This document shows, piece after piece, positions 18,248-26,770 of a stretch of 64,000 bases of DNA. A program made the position numbers and the translations under genes. How positions within the stretch are numbered: the first letter of the stretch is position 1; the number at the start of each line of letters is the position of its first letter. The notes below the pieces were generated by a model, which did no database searches, was not told where the DNA came from, and saw nothing but the letters and a program-made list of their open reading frames with translations. Source of the stretch: Catalinimonas alkaloidigena (GTDB lineage Bacteria > Bacteroidota > Bacteroidia > Cytophagales > Cyclobacteriaceae); contig NZ_JAQFIL010000001.1 in NCBI RefSeq assembly GCF_029504655.1, positions 3,477,001 to 3,541,000 on the forward strand. Reading direction: 5' to 3'.

Positions 18248-18979
18248 CTATTTGCCAAAGCCACCTCCTCGGGAGCGCATACTGGAAGAACTATTATACC
18301 TGCTACCTGAACGAGAAGTCCGGTTACCAGAGCGAAAAGCCGAACTACTACTACGACTTGAGCTCCAACGGGTATTGGGTTTGGCAGCTGTAGTATAGGC
18401 ACTCCCCGTACCATAGGCCCTTCTTCCATTATTAACCACCGGTCCGTAATAAGGCCTGCCACTTTGGCGATAGCCACGATAATCGTCATAATAGGAGCGC
18501 CTGACAGGAAATGTAGCCAGGTTAAGCATACTACTTAGAAAAGCATACTGACCATAAAATGCCCAGAAGCTGTTTCCCCCTGCACCTTGTTGCCAATGTC
18601 CATATTGTGGATTACCCACATAATTTGAATAGCCCGGTGGGCTTACAGATTTGGTTACTTCTCCTTCCGCTGTCTTTGCCGCTATTTCCATTCCCATATC
18701 ATTGGCATGGCTATTAAAAAAACTTTCACTCACTTTGTACCAATCAGTAATCTGTTCTTCAGGTTCGGCTTCCGGAGAAGATTGCTTGAGGATACGGTAT
18801 TGATGTTGGTAATCCTTAAAAAAAGTCCCCTCTACATCCATGTCATATAGCATGATAGAGTAGATGGGCGTATCTGTCATCTCTTTGATCATTTGATCAA
18901 CTGGGTTTTTCTGAAAGTCATTGTTGGAACATGCACTTAATAAAAGCATGAATATGACAATACAAGATTTATTTTTCAT
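18248..18979 (-). CDS. Lipoprotein with Ser/Arg/Gly-rich tail, first gene of the DUF350 operon
   Basis: Lipoprotein of 243 residues from the preferred ATG at 18979: MKNKSC, hydrophobic core, then lipobox LLSAC. An earlier ATG at 19006 adds nine residues that spoil the signal peptide. The middle part (residues about 30-160) has no recognised domain. The last 70 residues are low-complexity Ser/Arg/Gly/Tyr (SSRSSSS, SRSGSRYNSSS) ending GGGFGK. The arrangement recalls YjfM of the E. coli yjf operon, a Ser/Gly-rich lipoprotein beside DUF350, but no homology is demonstrated. 39 bp separate it from the DUF350 gene. Confidence 0.65.
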   Translation of the reverse strand: MKNKSCIVIFMLLLSACSNNDFQKNPVDQMIKEMTDTPIYSIMLYDMDVEGTFFKDYQHQYRILKQSSPEAEPEEQITDWYKVSESFFNSHANDMGMEIAAKTAEGEVTKSVSPPGYSNYVGNPQYGHWQQGAGGNSFWAFYGQYAFLSSMLNLATFPVRRSYYDDYRGYRQSGRPYYGPVVNNGRRAYGTGSAYTTAAKPNTRWSSSRSSSSAFRSGNRTSRSGSRYNSSSSMRSRGGGFGK

Positions 18980-19040
18980 ATGCTTCATTTCTACTATGCT
19001 ACTCATTAGTCTTGTTCTAAGTTATTTTAATAAAAAGCTT

Positions 19041-19074
19041 AAAACAAAAAAATCGCACTCAAATGAGTGCGATT
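19041..19074 (-). terminator. Rho-independent terminator of the cupin-like gene
   Basis: A perfect 10-bp stem (AATCGCACTC / GAGTGCGATT) with a four-base loop lies 25 bases past the stop of the cupin-like gene. On the minus strand it is followed by TTTTTGTTTT. It separates this gene from the downstream lipoprotein operon. Confidence 0.85.
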
Positions 19075-19098
19075 CAAAATTATATTAAGCCGAAATTT

Positions 19099-19995
19099 TT
19101 AGTAAACTAATTCTTTGTTATCGTTCTTTTCAATTTTACGGATCACTGCATTGGCTCTACGATCAGCAATTTGTTGTTTCATTTGAAACCACTTCTTACC
19201 CAAAGCTTTCCTCATTGTCCAATCAAGCCCTTGACGTACGCTGATATTCATTAATCCTTTGAAGCGCTTGGAAAGGTGCGGATTTAAAGAACGAAGACTC
19301 ATTCCAAATCCACCTTCAGTATATTCAATATAATGCCAGTACTCTCCGGGCATAAAAAGTGTATCTCCATGTTTGATTTCACACTCAAAGCCTTTTACAT
19401 ACTGAAGTCCGGGATATCTGTCATAATCAGGTTTCACTACGTTAACTCCGGTATGAACATTAAGTGGATAACGATAGAGTAATTTTGAGTACTCGGGTGA
19501 AAAAAGAACTACACGTCTTTTGCCCTGAAACTGAGTTAAAAACACATTAGACATGTCTATATCCTGATGCATACGTGCCACCGAACCTTCTCCACCAAAA
19601 AACATATAGGGAAAGCCCTTTAAAAACTTGGTTTTAATATCAGGAAACTCAAAGTCATCCATCAATTCAGGGCAATCTTTAAAGATATTCCATAAATGCA
19701 TTCTAAGATCAGTAGGCGTAGATGCAATCAGGTCAAGATATTCCGAGAACTTCATCTTATGATGAGGTACTTTCATGGTCTTATCGAGATCTGACTCGCG
19801 GTTTTCAAAAACTCCAATTGTCTTGTCTCCAGCCACTTTTTTGAAATATCCAAAATCCCACTCCTCATATGCTTTCGTACCTTTTAGTAATCCTCTAAGA
19901 ATAACAGGTTTTTGGGGTAGAAGATAATTTTGCTCAAACTCTCTTAAGTCAATATCTTCAATAATATCAACAGGATGGTTGTAGTCTATTGCCAT
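19099..19995 (-). CDS. Cupin/JmjC-like Fe(II)-dependent oxygenase family protein
   Basis: Protein of 298 residues of the Cupin_8 / JmjC-like family. Likely iron ligands are His143 and Asp145 (RMHQDID) and His221 (PGEYWHYIEY). The sequence QGKRRVVLFSPEYS at about 157-170 is the usual strand after the HxD motif. Family members hydroxylate proteins, lipids or small molecules using 2-oxoglutarate; the substrate here is unknown. It is transcribed alone, from a long intergenic region and into a strong terminator. Confidence 0.82.
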   Translation of the reverse strand: MAIDYNHPVDIIEDIDLREFEQNYLLPQKPVILRGLLKGTKAYEEWDFGYFKKVAGDKTIGVFENRESDLDKTMKVPHHKMKFSEYLDLIASTPTDLRMHLWNIFKDCPELMDDFEFPDIKTKFLKGFPYMFFGGEGSVARMHQDIDMSNVFLTQFQGKRRVVLFSPEYSKLLYRYPLNVHTGVNVVKPDYDRYPGLQYVKGFECEIKHGDTLFMPGEYWHYIEYTEGGFGMSLRSLNPHLSKRFKGLMNISVRQGLDWTMRKALGKKWFQMKQQIADRRANAVIRKIEKNDNKELVY

Positions 19996-20361
19996 GTCAA
20001 TAATGGATTATCCGTTATTAAAATTATTGTTACACAAAGCTATAATAATTATGAAAACCTTACGCTATTTTTTAAACTATGTAAGCAAAAATTTCAAAAA
20101 AATGACAATAAATGTCACTTTTTATGCAATGCATAGCCTTGTAGTTAACAATCTTTAACTCATCAGATTAATAAATGTTACATACAACATTTTAATAGTA
20201 TGCCATGCCTGCACTAGATAAGTTGATAGTTCATTAACTTAATCGCGTTAATGAGTAGTTTTATGAAACTGTGGGTATAAATTGCCCTGAAATGAACTAT
20301 ACATCTATTACTCTTTCTTTATATAGTAATTCAGGTTAATTTGAATATAGATTAAATTACT
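19996..20361. other. Divergent intergenic region between cupin-like and BamA-like genes
   Basis: No convincing gene in 366 AT-rich bases. It must hold two divergent promoters. A small hairpin with A/T flanks (TGACA/TGTCA at 20103-20117) and an 8-bp inverted repeat (20231-20238 with 20247-20254) are the only structures seen. TAGTTTTA at 20256-20263 is a seven-of-eight match to the -7 consensus for the rightward gene. Confidence 0.4.
20231..20254. promoter_or_regulatory. Inverted repeat, possible operator
   Basis: TCATTAAC and GTTAATGA form a perfect 8-bp inverted repeat with an 8-base spacer, immediately upstream of a -7-like element and about 110 bases before the GTG of the BamA/TamA-like gene. 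This could be a repressor site or chance in AT-rich DNA. Confidence 0.25.
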
Positions 20362-21840
20362 GTGTACAAAACCGCTTCTATTAATCAGAATTTACGACTC
20401 TTCTTTTGGCTTAGCTTTACTCTGTTAGCAACATGCGCTTTGCCTGTTTCAGCACAGTCAATAAATTGGTCAGATTCAACTTCTGAAGTAAGCACAGATG
20501 AAAAGATAGAGAACAAACGCATAACCATTGATAAGATCTTTATTATAGGCAATAGGCGTACAAAAGAGCGTATCATATTGCGAGAACTTAATATCAATGA
20601 GGGTGAGGCTTTTTTATATGATGAGCTTCGGGAAATAATAAAACAAGACAGAAGGAAGTTAATGAACACCCAACTTTTTCTGGATGTAAAACTTAGCTTA
20701 ATACAGCTGGATGAAAACATTGCTGACATTATTATTAGAGTAACAGAAAGGTGGTATACGGTTCCAACACCCTATTTTAAGCTTGCTGACAGGAACTTTA
20801 ACGTCTGGATCTCTAATCAAAACCGGGATTGGAAAAGAGTAGAATACGGTTTAAAGTTTTTTAAGTATAATTTTCGTGGGCTCAACGAACAGATTTATTT
20901 CGCTTTTCAATTGGGGTTTACCAAGCAACTGGCACTGAGATACCGAATCCCTTATATAGATGAAGCCCAAAAAAATGGTCTTGAGTTTGGTTTTAGTTTT
21001 TCTGAGACTGCTAATATAAATTATACAACTTACGAGCACCGTCAGATTTTTACCGACTCACTGAATAAAGCTTCACAATCCACCATCGGATTGGTGGGTT
21101 GGCGATACCGTCCTTCTTTTTACAAGAATCACTTTATAGAATTCAGATACAATGATGTAAAAATAACTGATACGATCCGTGCCCTCAACCCCCAATACTT
21201 CCTTAATGATGGCAATCGTCAGCAATATTTAATGCTCTCCTATAGTTTTGAAAATGATCATCGCGACTTTGTTGGTTACCCCTTAAATGGATATCGCTGG
21301 CGAGCAGAAATTTCAAAACTTGGCTTGGGAATTTTCGATGAGCTAGACTTATTTCGTCTATCCGCAGAAGCAGCTAAATACAAACCTTTAAGCAAAAAAC
21401 TATATTATGCAGGTATAGGCAGAGCTTTCTTCAGCTCTCCTAAGGTACAGCCATATGCCAACCTCACCGGCTTTGGTTTCAATCAGGTCTGGATCCGAGG
21501 CTACGAGCTTGATGCAATTGAAGGACAGGCCTACCTGATGCAGCAAAACACATTGAGGTGGAAGTTGTTCTCACGCGAGTTTGATATCAGCAACGTAATG
21601 CCAGTTGACCAATTCAATACTATTCCCCTTGCCATTTATGTAAAAGGGTATTTTGATCAGGGTTATTTATGGAATGATATATCATATCTTGAAAATAAAC
21701 CCTTTGCAAATAAATACCTCTACGGCTATGGTTTAGGCGTTGACATTGTTTCCTTTTACGATTTTGTTTTTCGCATAGAACACTCCTGGAAACATGACGG
21801 TACATCCGGAATATTCTTTCATTTCAACAGTGCATTTTGA
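20362..21840 (+). CDS. BamA/TamA family outer-membrane protein with one POTRA domain
   Basis: Protein of 492 residues. A signal peptide ends near LPVSAQ, which supports the GTG start at 20362. One POTRA-type domain follows (about 50-135; KIFIIGNRRTKERIILRELN, then VTERWYTVPTPYF), and then a beta-barrel of the surface-antigen type with a final phenylalanine (FHFNSAF). Shorter than BamA (about 800 residues, five POTRA), so it is probably an accessory Omp85 protein rather than BamA itself. Role in envelope assembly is inferred from the family. Confidence 0.85.
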   Translation: MYKTASINQNLRLFFWLSFTLLATCALPVSAQSINWSDSTSEVSTDEKIENKRITIDKIFIIGNRRTKERIILRELNINEGEAFLYDELREIIKQDRRKLMNTQLFLDVKLSLIQLDENIADIIIRVTERWYTVPTPYFKLADRNFNVWISNQNRDWKRVEYGLKFFKYNFRGLNEQIYFAFQLGFTKQLALRYRIPYIDEAQKNGLEFGFSFSETANINYTTYEHRQIFTDSLNKASQSTIGLVGWRYRPSFYKNHFIEFRYNDVKITDTIRALNPQYFLNDGNRQQYLMLSYSFENDHRDFVGYPLNGYRWRAEISKLGLGIFDELDLFRLSAEAAKYKPLSKKLYYAGIGRAFFSSPKVQPYANLTGFGFNQVWIRGYELDAIEGQAYLMQQNTLRWKLFSREFDISNVMPVDQFNTIPLAIYVKGYFDQGYLWNDISYLENKPFANKYLYGYGLGVDIVSFYDFVFRIEHSWKHDGTSGIFFHFNSAF

Positions 21841-21906
21841 TATGCTTTTCTTAATATTGCCTCTTTTCAGACATCAAACTTACTTGACCTACAATAATCA
21901 GCATAT

Positions 21907-23979
21907 ATGTCAGTAACTAACAACAAGCCCAAAAGATATACCATCACCGCTGCACTTCCTTATGCCAACGGACCACTTCATCTAGGGCATATTGCCGGAG
22001 CATATTTGCCAGCAGACATTTATGTGAGGTATCTCCGGCTTACAAAGAAGGATGTGGTATTCATAGGTGGTAGTGATGAACACGGAGTGGCCATTACATT
22101 GAGAGCGAAAAAAGAAGGAATATCGCCTCAGGAGATAATAGATAAGTACCACTTTCTCAATAAAGAAACCTTTGAGAAATTTGGAATTTCCTTTGACATG
22201 TACCACCGTACTTCGGAAAAGATACATCATGAGACTTCTCAGGAATTTTTCTCTACCTTATATGACAAAGGAGAGTTTATAGAAAAAGACAGTGAACAGT
22301 TTTATGACGAAGAATTCAATCAGTTTCTAGCTGACCGTTACATCGTTGGAACTTGTCCGATTTGTAAGTATGAAAACGCTTATGGTGATCAATGTGAAAA
22401 CTGTGGTTCATCTTTAAACCCAACCGACCTTATTAATCCAAAATCCACTTTAAGCGGTAAAGCACCTATTCTTAAAGAAACCAAGCATTGGTATCTTCCT
22501 TTGGATAAATACCAACCCTGGCTAGAAAAGTGGCTGCTGGAAGGAAAAAAAGGGCTTTGGAAATCAAATGTCTATGGTCAGTGTAGTGCCTGGCTACAGG
22601 CAGGCCTCCAGCCTCGTGCCATGACACGCGACCTTGACTGGGGGGTTGATGTACCCTTGCCCAATACTGAAGGCAAAAAGCTTTACGTATGGCTGGATGC
22701 TCCTATCGGTTATATTTCATCCACTAAACAGTGGGCCAAAGACAACCATAAGGACTGGGAACTTTACTGGAAACAACAGCCCAGTGAAGAAGATAACAGT
22801 AGGCTTATTCATTTTATCGGTAAAGATAATATTGTTTTCCACTGCATCATCTTCCCTTCCATTCTGCACGCCAATGGTCAGTATATTTTACCGGAAAATG
22901 TACCTGCCAATGAATTTCTTAACCTTGAGGGCAAAAAGATATCCACCAGCAGAAACTGGGCAGTATGGCTACACGAATACCTGGAAGATTTTCCCAATAA
23001 ACAGGACATATTGAGATACGTTTTGTGCAGTATATTGCCAGAAACCAAAGACAGCGAGTTTACGTGGAAGGATTTTCAGGCCAAAAATAACAACGAACTG
23101 GTTGCCATTTACGGTAATTTTATCAACAGGACCTTAATACTGACCCACAAATACTTTGATGGTTTTGTCCCAGAAGCTGATAAATTTCAAATTATAGATC
23201 AGGAAGCATTAGGCAAAATCAAATCTTTGACAAACAAGCTCTCTGAAGCAATAGAGAATTTCCGTTTTCGCGAGGCGAATGCGATCATGATGGACTTAGC
23301 CCGTGTAGGTAATAAATACCTGGCTGATACCGAACCCTGGAAGGCCATAAAAGAAGATGAAAACAGGGTAAAAACAATTCTGAATGTGGCGCTCCAAATT
23401 GCCGGAGGCTTGTCCATTCTATCTGAACCTTTTCTTCCATTTACTGCTCAAAAACTCCGAGATATGCTCAACATTGAGGCCATTTCTTGGCATAAAGCGA
23501 CTGAAGACGTGCTCATTGTTGCCGGACATAAAATTGGTAAAGCTGAGCTTTTATTTGAGAAAGTAGAAGATGAAGTAGTAGAGGCACAAATTCAAAAGCT
23601 TCTGGATGCCAGAAACGAAGCATCTACTGACTATAAAGCCACTGATCCCAAAGCTGAAATTGCTTTTCCTGATTTTGAAAAAGTAGATATCAGAGTGGCT
23701 AAAATCATTGAAGCTGAAAAAGTCAAAAAGTCTAAAAAGCTGCTAAAACTAAAAGTAGATACCGGTATAGACCAGCGGACTGTGCTTAGCGGTATTGCCC
23801 AGTTTTACAAACCAGAAGAAGTAATAGGCAAACAAGTGTGCATTCTAGTGAATCTGGCACCCAGAAAAATGATGGGCGTAGAATCACAGGGCATGATACT
23901 AATGGCCGAAGACCATGACGGAAAGCTAAGCTTCGTACAGCCTGAAGACTCCGTAAGCAATGGAAGCCAAATCAGCTGA
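21907..23979 (+). CDS. metG: Methionyl-tRNA synthetase
   Basis: Class I aminoacyl-tRNA synthetase of 690 residues charging tRNA-Met. The HIGH-like motif is HLGH in [18 protein letters not shown]; the KMSKS-like motif is KISTS around residue 343. A four-cysteine zinc insertion is visible ([17 protein letters not shown]). The C-terminal 110 residues form the EMAP/Trbp111-type tRNA-binding domain ([15 protein letters not shown]), common in Bacteroidota MetG. Essential housekeeping enzyme, transcribed alone and convergent with pth. Confidence 0.97.
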   Translation: MSVTNNKPKRYTITAALPYANGPLHLGHIAGAYLPADIYVRYLRLTKKDVVFIGGSDEHGVAITLRAKKEGISPQEIIDKYHFLNKETFEKFGISFDMYHRTSEKIHHETSQEFFSTLYDKGEFIEKDSEQFYDEEFNQFLADRYIVGTCPICKYENAYGDQCENCGSSLNPTDLINPKSTLSGKAPILKETKHWYLPLDKYQPWLEKWLLEGKKGLWKSNVYGQCSAWLQAGLQPRAMTRDLDWGVDVPLPNTEGKKLYVWLDAPIGYISSTKQWAKDNHKDWELYWKQQPSEEDNSRLIHFIGKDNIVFHCIIFPSILHANGQYILPENVPANEFLNLEGKKISTSRNWAVWLHEYLEDFPNKQDILRYVLCSILPETKDSEFTWKDFQAKNNNELVAIYGNFINRTLILTHKYFDGFVPEADKFQIIDQEALGKIKSLTNKLSEAIENFRFREANAIMMDLARVGNKYLADTEPWKAIKEDENRVKTILNVALQIAGGLSILSEPFLPFTAQKLRDMLNIEAISWHKATEDVLIVAGHKIGKAELLFEKVEDEVVEAQIQKLLDARNEASTDYKATDPKAEIAFPDFEKVDIRVAKIIEAEKVKKSKKLLKLKVDTGIDQRTVLSGIAQFYKPEEVIGKQVCILVNLAPRKMMGVESQGMILMAEDHDGKLSFVQPEDSVSNGSQIS

Positions 23980-23986
23980 TATTATA

Positions 23987-24547
23987 TTAGTCGTTATACT
24001 GGCTCATGGTACGTTCAATGCCCATGGTACTAAAAGAAATGATCATCTCTCCTGCCCTGTCCATAAGATGGGGCAGTTCTTCCAATTCATCATTGGGAAA
24101 GTTACCCAAGACATAATCTACTTGTCTTCCTTTAGGAAAATCATTTCCTACACCAAATCTAAGCCGGGGATACTGAGTACCACCTACAACAGATTCAATA
24201 TCTTTTAACCCATTATGACCAGCGCTGGAGCCCTTGGCCCTCATCCTCAACTTGCCAAATGGTAAAGCTATATCATCAGTTACAATTAAACAGTTTTGTA
24301 TATTTACTTTTAGCTGCTGTAGCCAATAATTAACAGCTTTTCCACTCCTGTTCATATAAGTGTTCGGCTTAAGCAAGTAAATGCTTCTCCCTTTGGCTTT
24401 AAATGATGCAACTTCGCCCAGTTTTGCTTGCTCAAATGCTACTTCATGTTGATCAACAAGACGATCTAAAGTCAGAAAGCCAATATTATGGCGGTTTAAT
24501 TCATATTCTGGCCCGGGATTACCCAAGCCTACAATTAAAAATTTCAT
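23987..24547 (-). CDS. pth: Peptidyl-tRNA hydrolase
   Basis: Pth of 186 residues releasing peptides from drop-off peptidyl-tRNA. The N-terminus reads MKFLIVGLGNPGPEYELNRHN with catalytic His20. Further conserved blocks are KPNTYMNRSGKAV, DDIALPFGKLR and GSSAGHNGLKDI. It lies 75 bases after rplY with a hairpin between, so it may be partly co-transcribed with prs and rplY, a common neighbourhood for pth. Confidence 0.96.
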   Translation of the reverse strand: MKFLIVGLGNPGPEYELNRHNIGFLTLDRLVDQHEVAFEQAKLGEVASFKAKGRSIYLLKPNTYMNRSGKAVNYWLQQLKVNIQNCLIVTDDIALPFGKLRMRAKGSSAGHNGLKDIESVVGGTQYPRLRFGVGNDFPKGRQVDYVLGNFPNDELEELPHLMDRAGEMIISFSTMGIERTMSQYND

Positions 24548-24564
24548 AATTTACTATAAAAGAG

Positions 24565-24599
24565 AAAATCCTGTTCATAAAAGATATGAACAGGATTAA
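24565..24599 (-). terminator. Hairpin between rplY and pth
   Basis: A 12-bp perfect stem (AATCCTGTTCAT / ATGAACAGGATT, 24567-24578 with 24586-24597) and a seven-base loop lie 25 bases past rplY. On the minus strand the run that follows is TTCTCTTTTAT, an imperfect U tract, so it may terminate only partly or protect the transcript end. Confidence 0.65.
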
Positions 24600-24622
24600 A
24601 AAATGAACTTTATATCTTTATT

Positions 24623-25231
24623 TTACTCCTCAGCACCTTCTTCTACTCCTTCTTCCACCTCTTCTTCATCCTCAGTTCTTCCTCTCAATGCACGAGGCAC
24701 CTCAATTACAGCTATTGATACCGCCGGGTTGTCGAGGATTTCAAAGTTCTCAGCTTCCACATCACTTACTTTGATAGCCTTGCCAAAATCTAGTCCTGAA
24801 ACATCTACATTGATATGCTCTGGCATATCTTTAGGAAGGGCTTTTAATCTGAGTGACCTTCTCTTGAACATAAGGGTACCACCTTTGCTTACTCCGGGGG
24901 CTGTGCCTGTAAGATGTAATGGGATATCCATTTTTACTGGCTTTTTCTCTTGAAGTTCAAGAAAATCTGCATGTAAAATAACCTCATTTACCGGGTGAAA
25001 TTGAATGTCCTGTAAAATACATCTTATATGATTTCCTTCAATATTGAGATCAACCATGTGTGCTTCAGGCGTATACACGAGTGGGCGAAACAGAATCATA
25101 GGTGCATAGAAGTGTGTTTGCTCTCCACTTCCGTAGACTACGCAAGGTACATTACCTTCTGCACGCAATCGCTTCGATTCTTTTTTTCCGAGATTTGCTC
25201 TTTTATACCCTATAATCTCTACTGTTTTCAT
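24623..25231 (-). CDS. rplY: 50S ribosomal protein L25/general stress protein Ctc
   Basis: Ribosomal protein L25 of the long Ctc/TL5 form, 202 residues, binding 5S rRNA. The N-terminal L25 domain begins VEIIGYKRANLGKKESKRLR; the C-terminal TL5-type beta domain runs from about 95 to 185 (DIPLHLTGTAPGVSKGG). The tail is strongly acidic (EEDEEEVEEG...). It follows prs by 25 bp, a frequent bacterial arrangement with pth downstream. Confidence 0.95.
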   Translation of the reverse strand: MKTVEIIGYKRANLGKKESKRLRAEGNVPCVVYGSGEQTHFYAPMILFRPLVYTPEAHMVDLNIEGNHIRCILQDIQFHPVNEVILHADFLELQEKKPVKMDIPLHLTGTAPGVSKGGTLMFKRRSLRLKALPKDMPEHINVDVSGLDFGKAIKVSDVEAENFEILDNPAVSIAVIEVPRALRGRTEDEEEVEEGVEEGAEE

Positions 25232-25256
25232 AATAAATTATATAGTTTATTGATTT

Positions 25257-26198
25257 TTAAAATCTTGCTTTGCTTATAAAAAGCGGGCTGATAGACTCGT
25301 GTTTATGTATCTTAGTTAAAGCTCCGGCGAAAAGTTCAGCCACTGTCAATACTTTTATTTTCGAGCACTCCTTCTTTAGTGGTATGGTATCTGTTACCAC
25401 CAATTCATCCAGCATAGAATTTTCTATATTTTCATACGCATTACCTGACAAGACAGCATGCGTACTAATGGCTCTGACAGAACGAGCGCCATTTTCTTTG
25501 ATTATCGCTGCAGCTTTGCAAAGCGTACCAGCAGTATCTACCAGGTCATCAACTAACACTACGTCTCTATCTTCCACATCTCCAATGACCTGCATGCTTT
25601 CTACCTGATTTGATCTCTTGCGTTGCTTATCACAGACAACCATATCAGTTTGAAAATATTGTGCAAAATTTCTGGTCCTTTTTACTCCACCTACGTCAGG
25701 AGAAGCGAAAACAAGGTTTTCAGTAGGCAATTGACTTAGATATGGCACGAATATGATGCTGCCACTAAAGTGGTCTACAGGGAAATCAAAAAAGCCCTGA
25801 ATTTGACCAGCATGAAGATCACATGTCATCAAACGATCAGCTCCGGCTGCTGATAACAAATTAGCAATCAGTTTAGCTCCAATTGCAACTCTTGGTTTGT
25901 CTTTTCTGTCCTGTCTGGCATAACCAAAGTATGGAACTACTGCAGTAACATATTTGGCGCTAGCTCTACGTGCAGCATCTATTAGTAAAAGTAGCTCCAT
26001 CAAATTATCAGACGGAGCAAAAGTTGACTGAACTAAAAAGACATCACAACCTCTTACAGACTCAGTGAAATGGGGTGAAATTTCTCCATCGCTAAATTTC
26101 TCTATATTCACCTCACCCAACGGCTTTCCATATAGCTGCGCAATTTTTTCTGCCAAGTATTTTGTTGCTCCACCGGAAAATATTTTGACTGTAGGCAT
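25257..26198 (-). CDS. prs: Ribose-phosphate pyrophosphokinase (PRPP synthetase)
   Basis: Makes PRPP from ribose-5-phosphate and ATP for nucleotide, His and Trp synthesis. At 313 residues it is the standard class I length. Conserved blocks: CDVFLVQSTFAPSDNLMELL, the flexible-loop region YFGYARQDRKDKPR, metal-binding CDLHAGQIQGFFD, and the PRPP loop VVLVDDLVDTAGT. Begins an apparent prs-rplY unit just after the tRNA-Gln terminator. Confidence 0.97.
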   Translation of the reverse strand: MPTVKIFSGGATKYLAEKIAQLYGKPLGEVNIEKFSDGEISPHFTESVRGCDVFLVQSTFAPSDNLMELLLLIDAARRASAKYVTAVVPYFGYARQDRKDKPRVAIGAKLIANLLSAAGADRLMTCDLHAGQIQGFFDFPVDHFSGSIIFVPYLSQLPTENLVFASPDVGGVKRTRNFAQYFQTDMVVCDKQRKRSNQVESMQVIGDVEDRDVVLVDDLVDTAGTLCKAAAIIKENGARSVRAISTHAVLSGNAYENIENSMLDELVVTDTIPLKKECSKIKVLTVAELFAGALTKIHKHESISPLFISKARF

Positions 26199-26220
26199 AA
26201 AAAATGAAGGTCAGTGGATT

Positions 26221-26264
26221 TGCTAAAATTAATCCCAGTTTGCTTTGCAGCAAACCGGGATTTT
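26221..26264 (-). terminator. Terminator after tRNA-Gln
   Basis: A 14-bp stem with one mismatch (26231-26244 with 26249-26262) and a TTGC loop lies just past the tRNA 3' end, read on the minus strand. It is followed by AATTTTAG, a short U tract. It sits between the tRNA and prs. Confidence 0.7.
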
Positions 26265-26268
26265 GTAG

Positions 26269-26339
26269 TTGTCCGGCAAGGACTCGAACCCTGAATAACA
26301 GGACCAAAACCTGCTGTGTTACCATTACACCACCGGACA
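26269..26339 (-). tRNA. tRNA-Gln (anticodon TTG)
   Basis: A 71-base cloverleaf: acceptor stem TGTCCGG/CCGGACA, D arm TGGTGTAATGGTAACACA, anticodon arm CAGGTTTTGGTCCTG with TTG at its centre, and T arm with GGTTCGAGTCC. The discriminator base is A and CCA is not encoded (CTA follows), so it is added after transcription. Confidence 0.96.
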
Positions 26340-26355
26340 TCAATTTTTGGAGGTA

Positions 26356-26386
26356 CAAAAGTAGTCACTTTTAAATTACTCGCAAA
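26356..26386 (-). promoter_or_regulatory. Promoter of tRNA-Gln
   Basis: On the minus strand, TTTG (26383-26386) and TACTTTTG (26356-26363) are separated by 19 bases, matching the Bacteroidota -33/-7 consensus TTTG ... TAnnTTTG. The start site would fall about 10 bases before the mature tRNA 5' end. Confidence 0.8.
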
Positions 26387-26743
26387 CTCTGCTGGAAAAA
26401 AAATCAAAAAAAATTTAATGCGAACCGACTTTTTGTACAGACTAACTTACAAGCTTAATTTATTATTTCTTAATCCAAAAAAAACAAATCCATTAATACA
26501 AGTATCATTATAATTCTAGTGTGTTCAATCAATATTGGTACATATGGCATACATGTTGTTTTTACTTAGTTTTTTAAATAACAATCCATTCAATATGTTA
26601 ATTCAACCTTTCATGTTAGATATTTTTTTAAGTTTTAATCACATCTACTTATAAATCCATTATATAAATATTAGAATAATAAATATTAAATATTTTGTGA
26701 TTTATAAAAATTAATAATATATTTACAGCATATATTACATATG

Positions 26744-26761
26744 TTCAATAACTTTATTGAA
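26744..26761. promoter_or_regulatory. Perfect 18-base palindrome before the polysaccharide operon
   Basis: TTCAATAA-CT-TTATTGAA ends ten bases before the ATG of the initiating transferase gene. It contains TAACTTTA, a seven-of-eight match to the -7 consensus. It could be an operator overlapping the promoter, or an RNA hairpin at the ribosome-entry region. Confidence 0.4.
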
Positions 26762-26770
26762 TAGTGCAAA

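Larger units (their letters stand above)
26340..26770. other. Very AT-rich intergenic region upstream of the polysaccharide operon
   Basis: Apart from the tRNA-Gln promoter at its left end, no gene is visible in these 431 bases. The right end holds an 18-base perfect palindrome just before the first polysaccharide gene. The length and composition are consistent with a regulated promoter region; a single clean promoter cannot be chosen by eye. Confidence 0.45.

Noticed and set aside
20051..20158. 35-codon plus-strand frame upstream of the BamA-like gene
   Set aside because: AT-rich, no recognisable features, and it overlaps a small hairpin; most likely non-coding.
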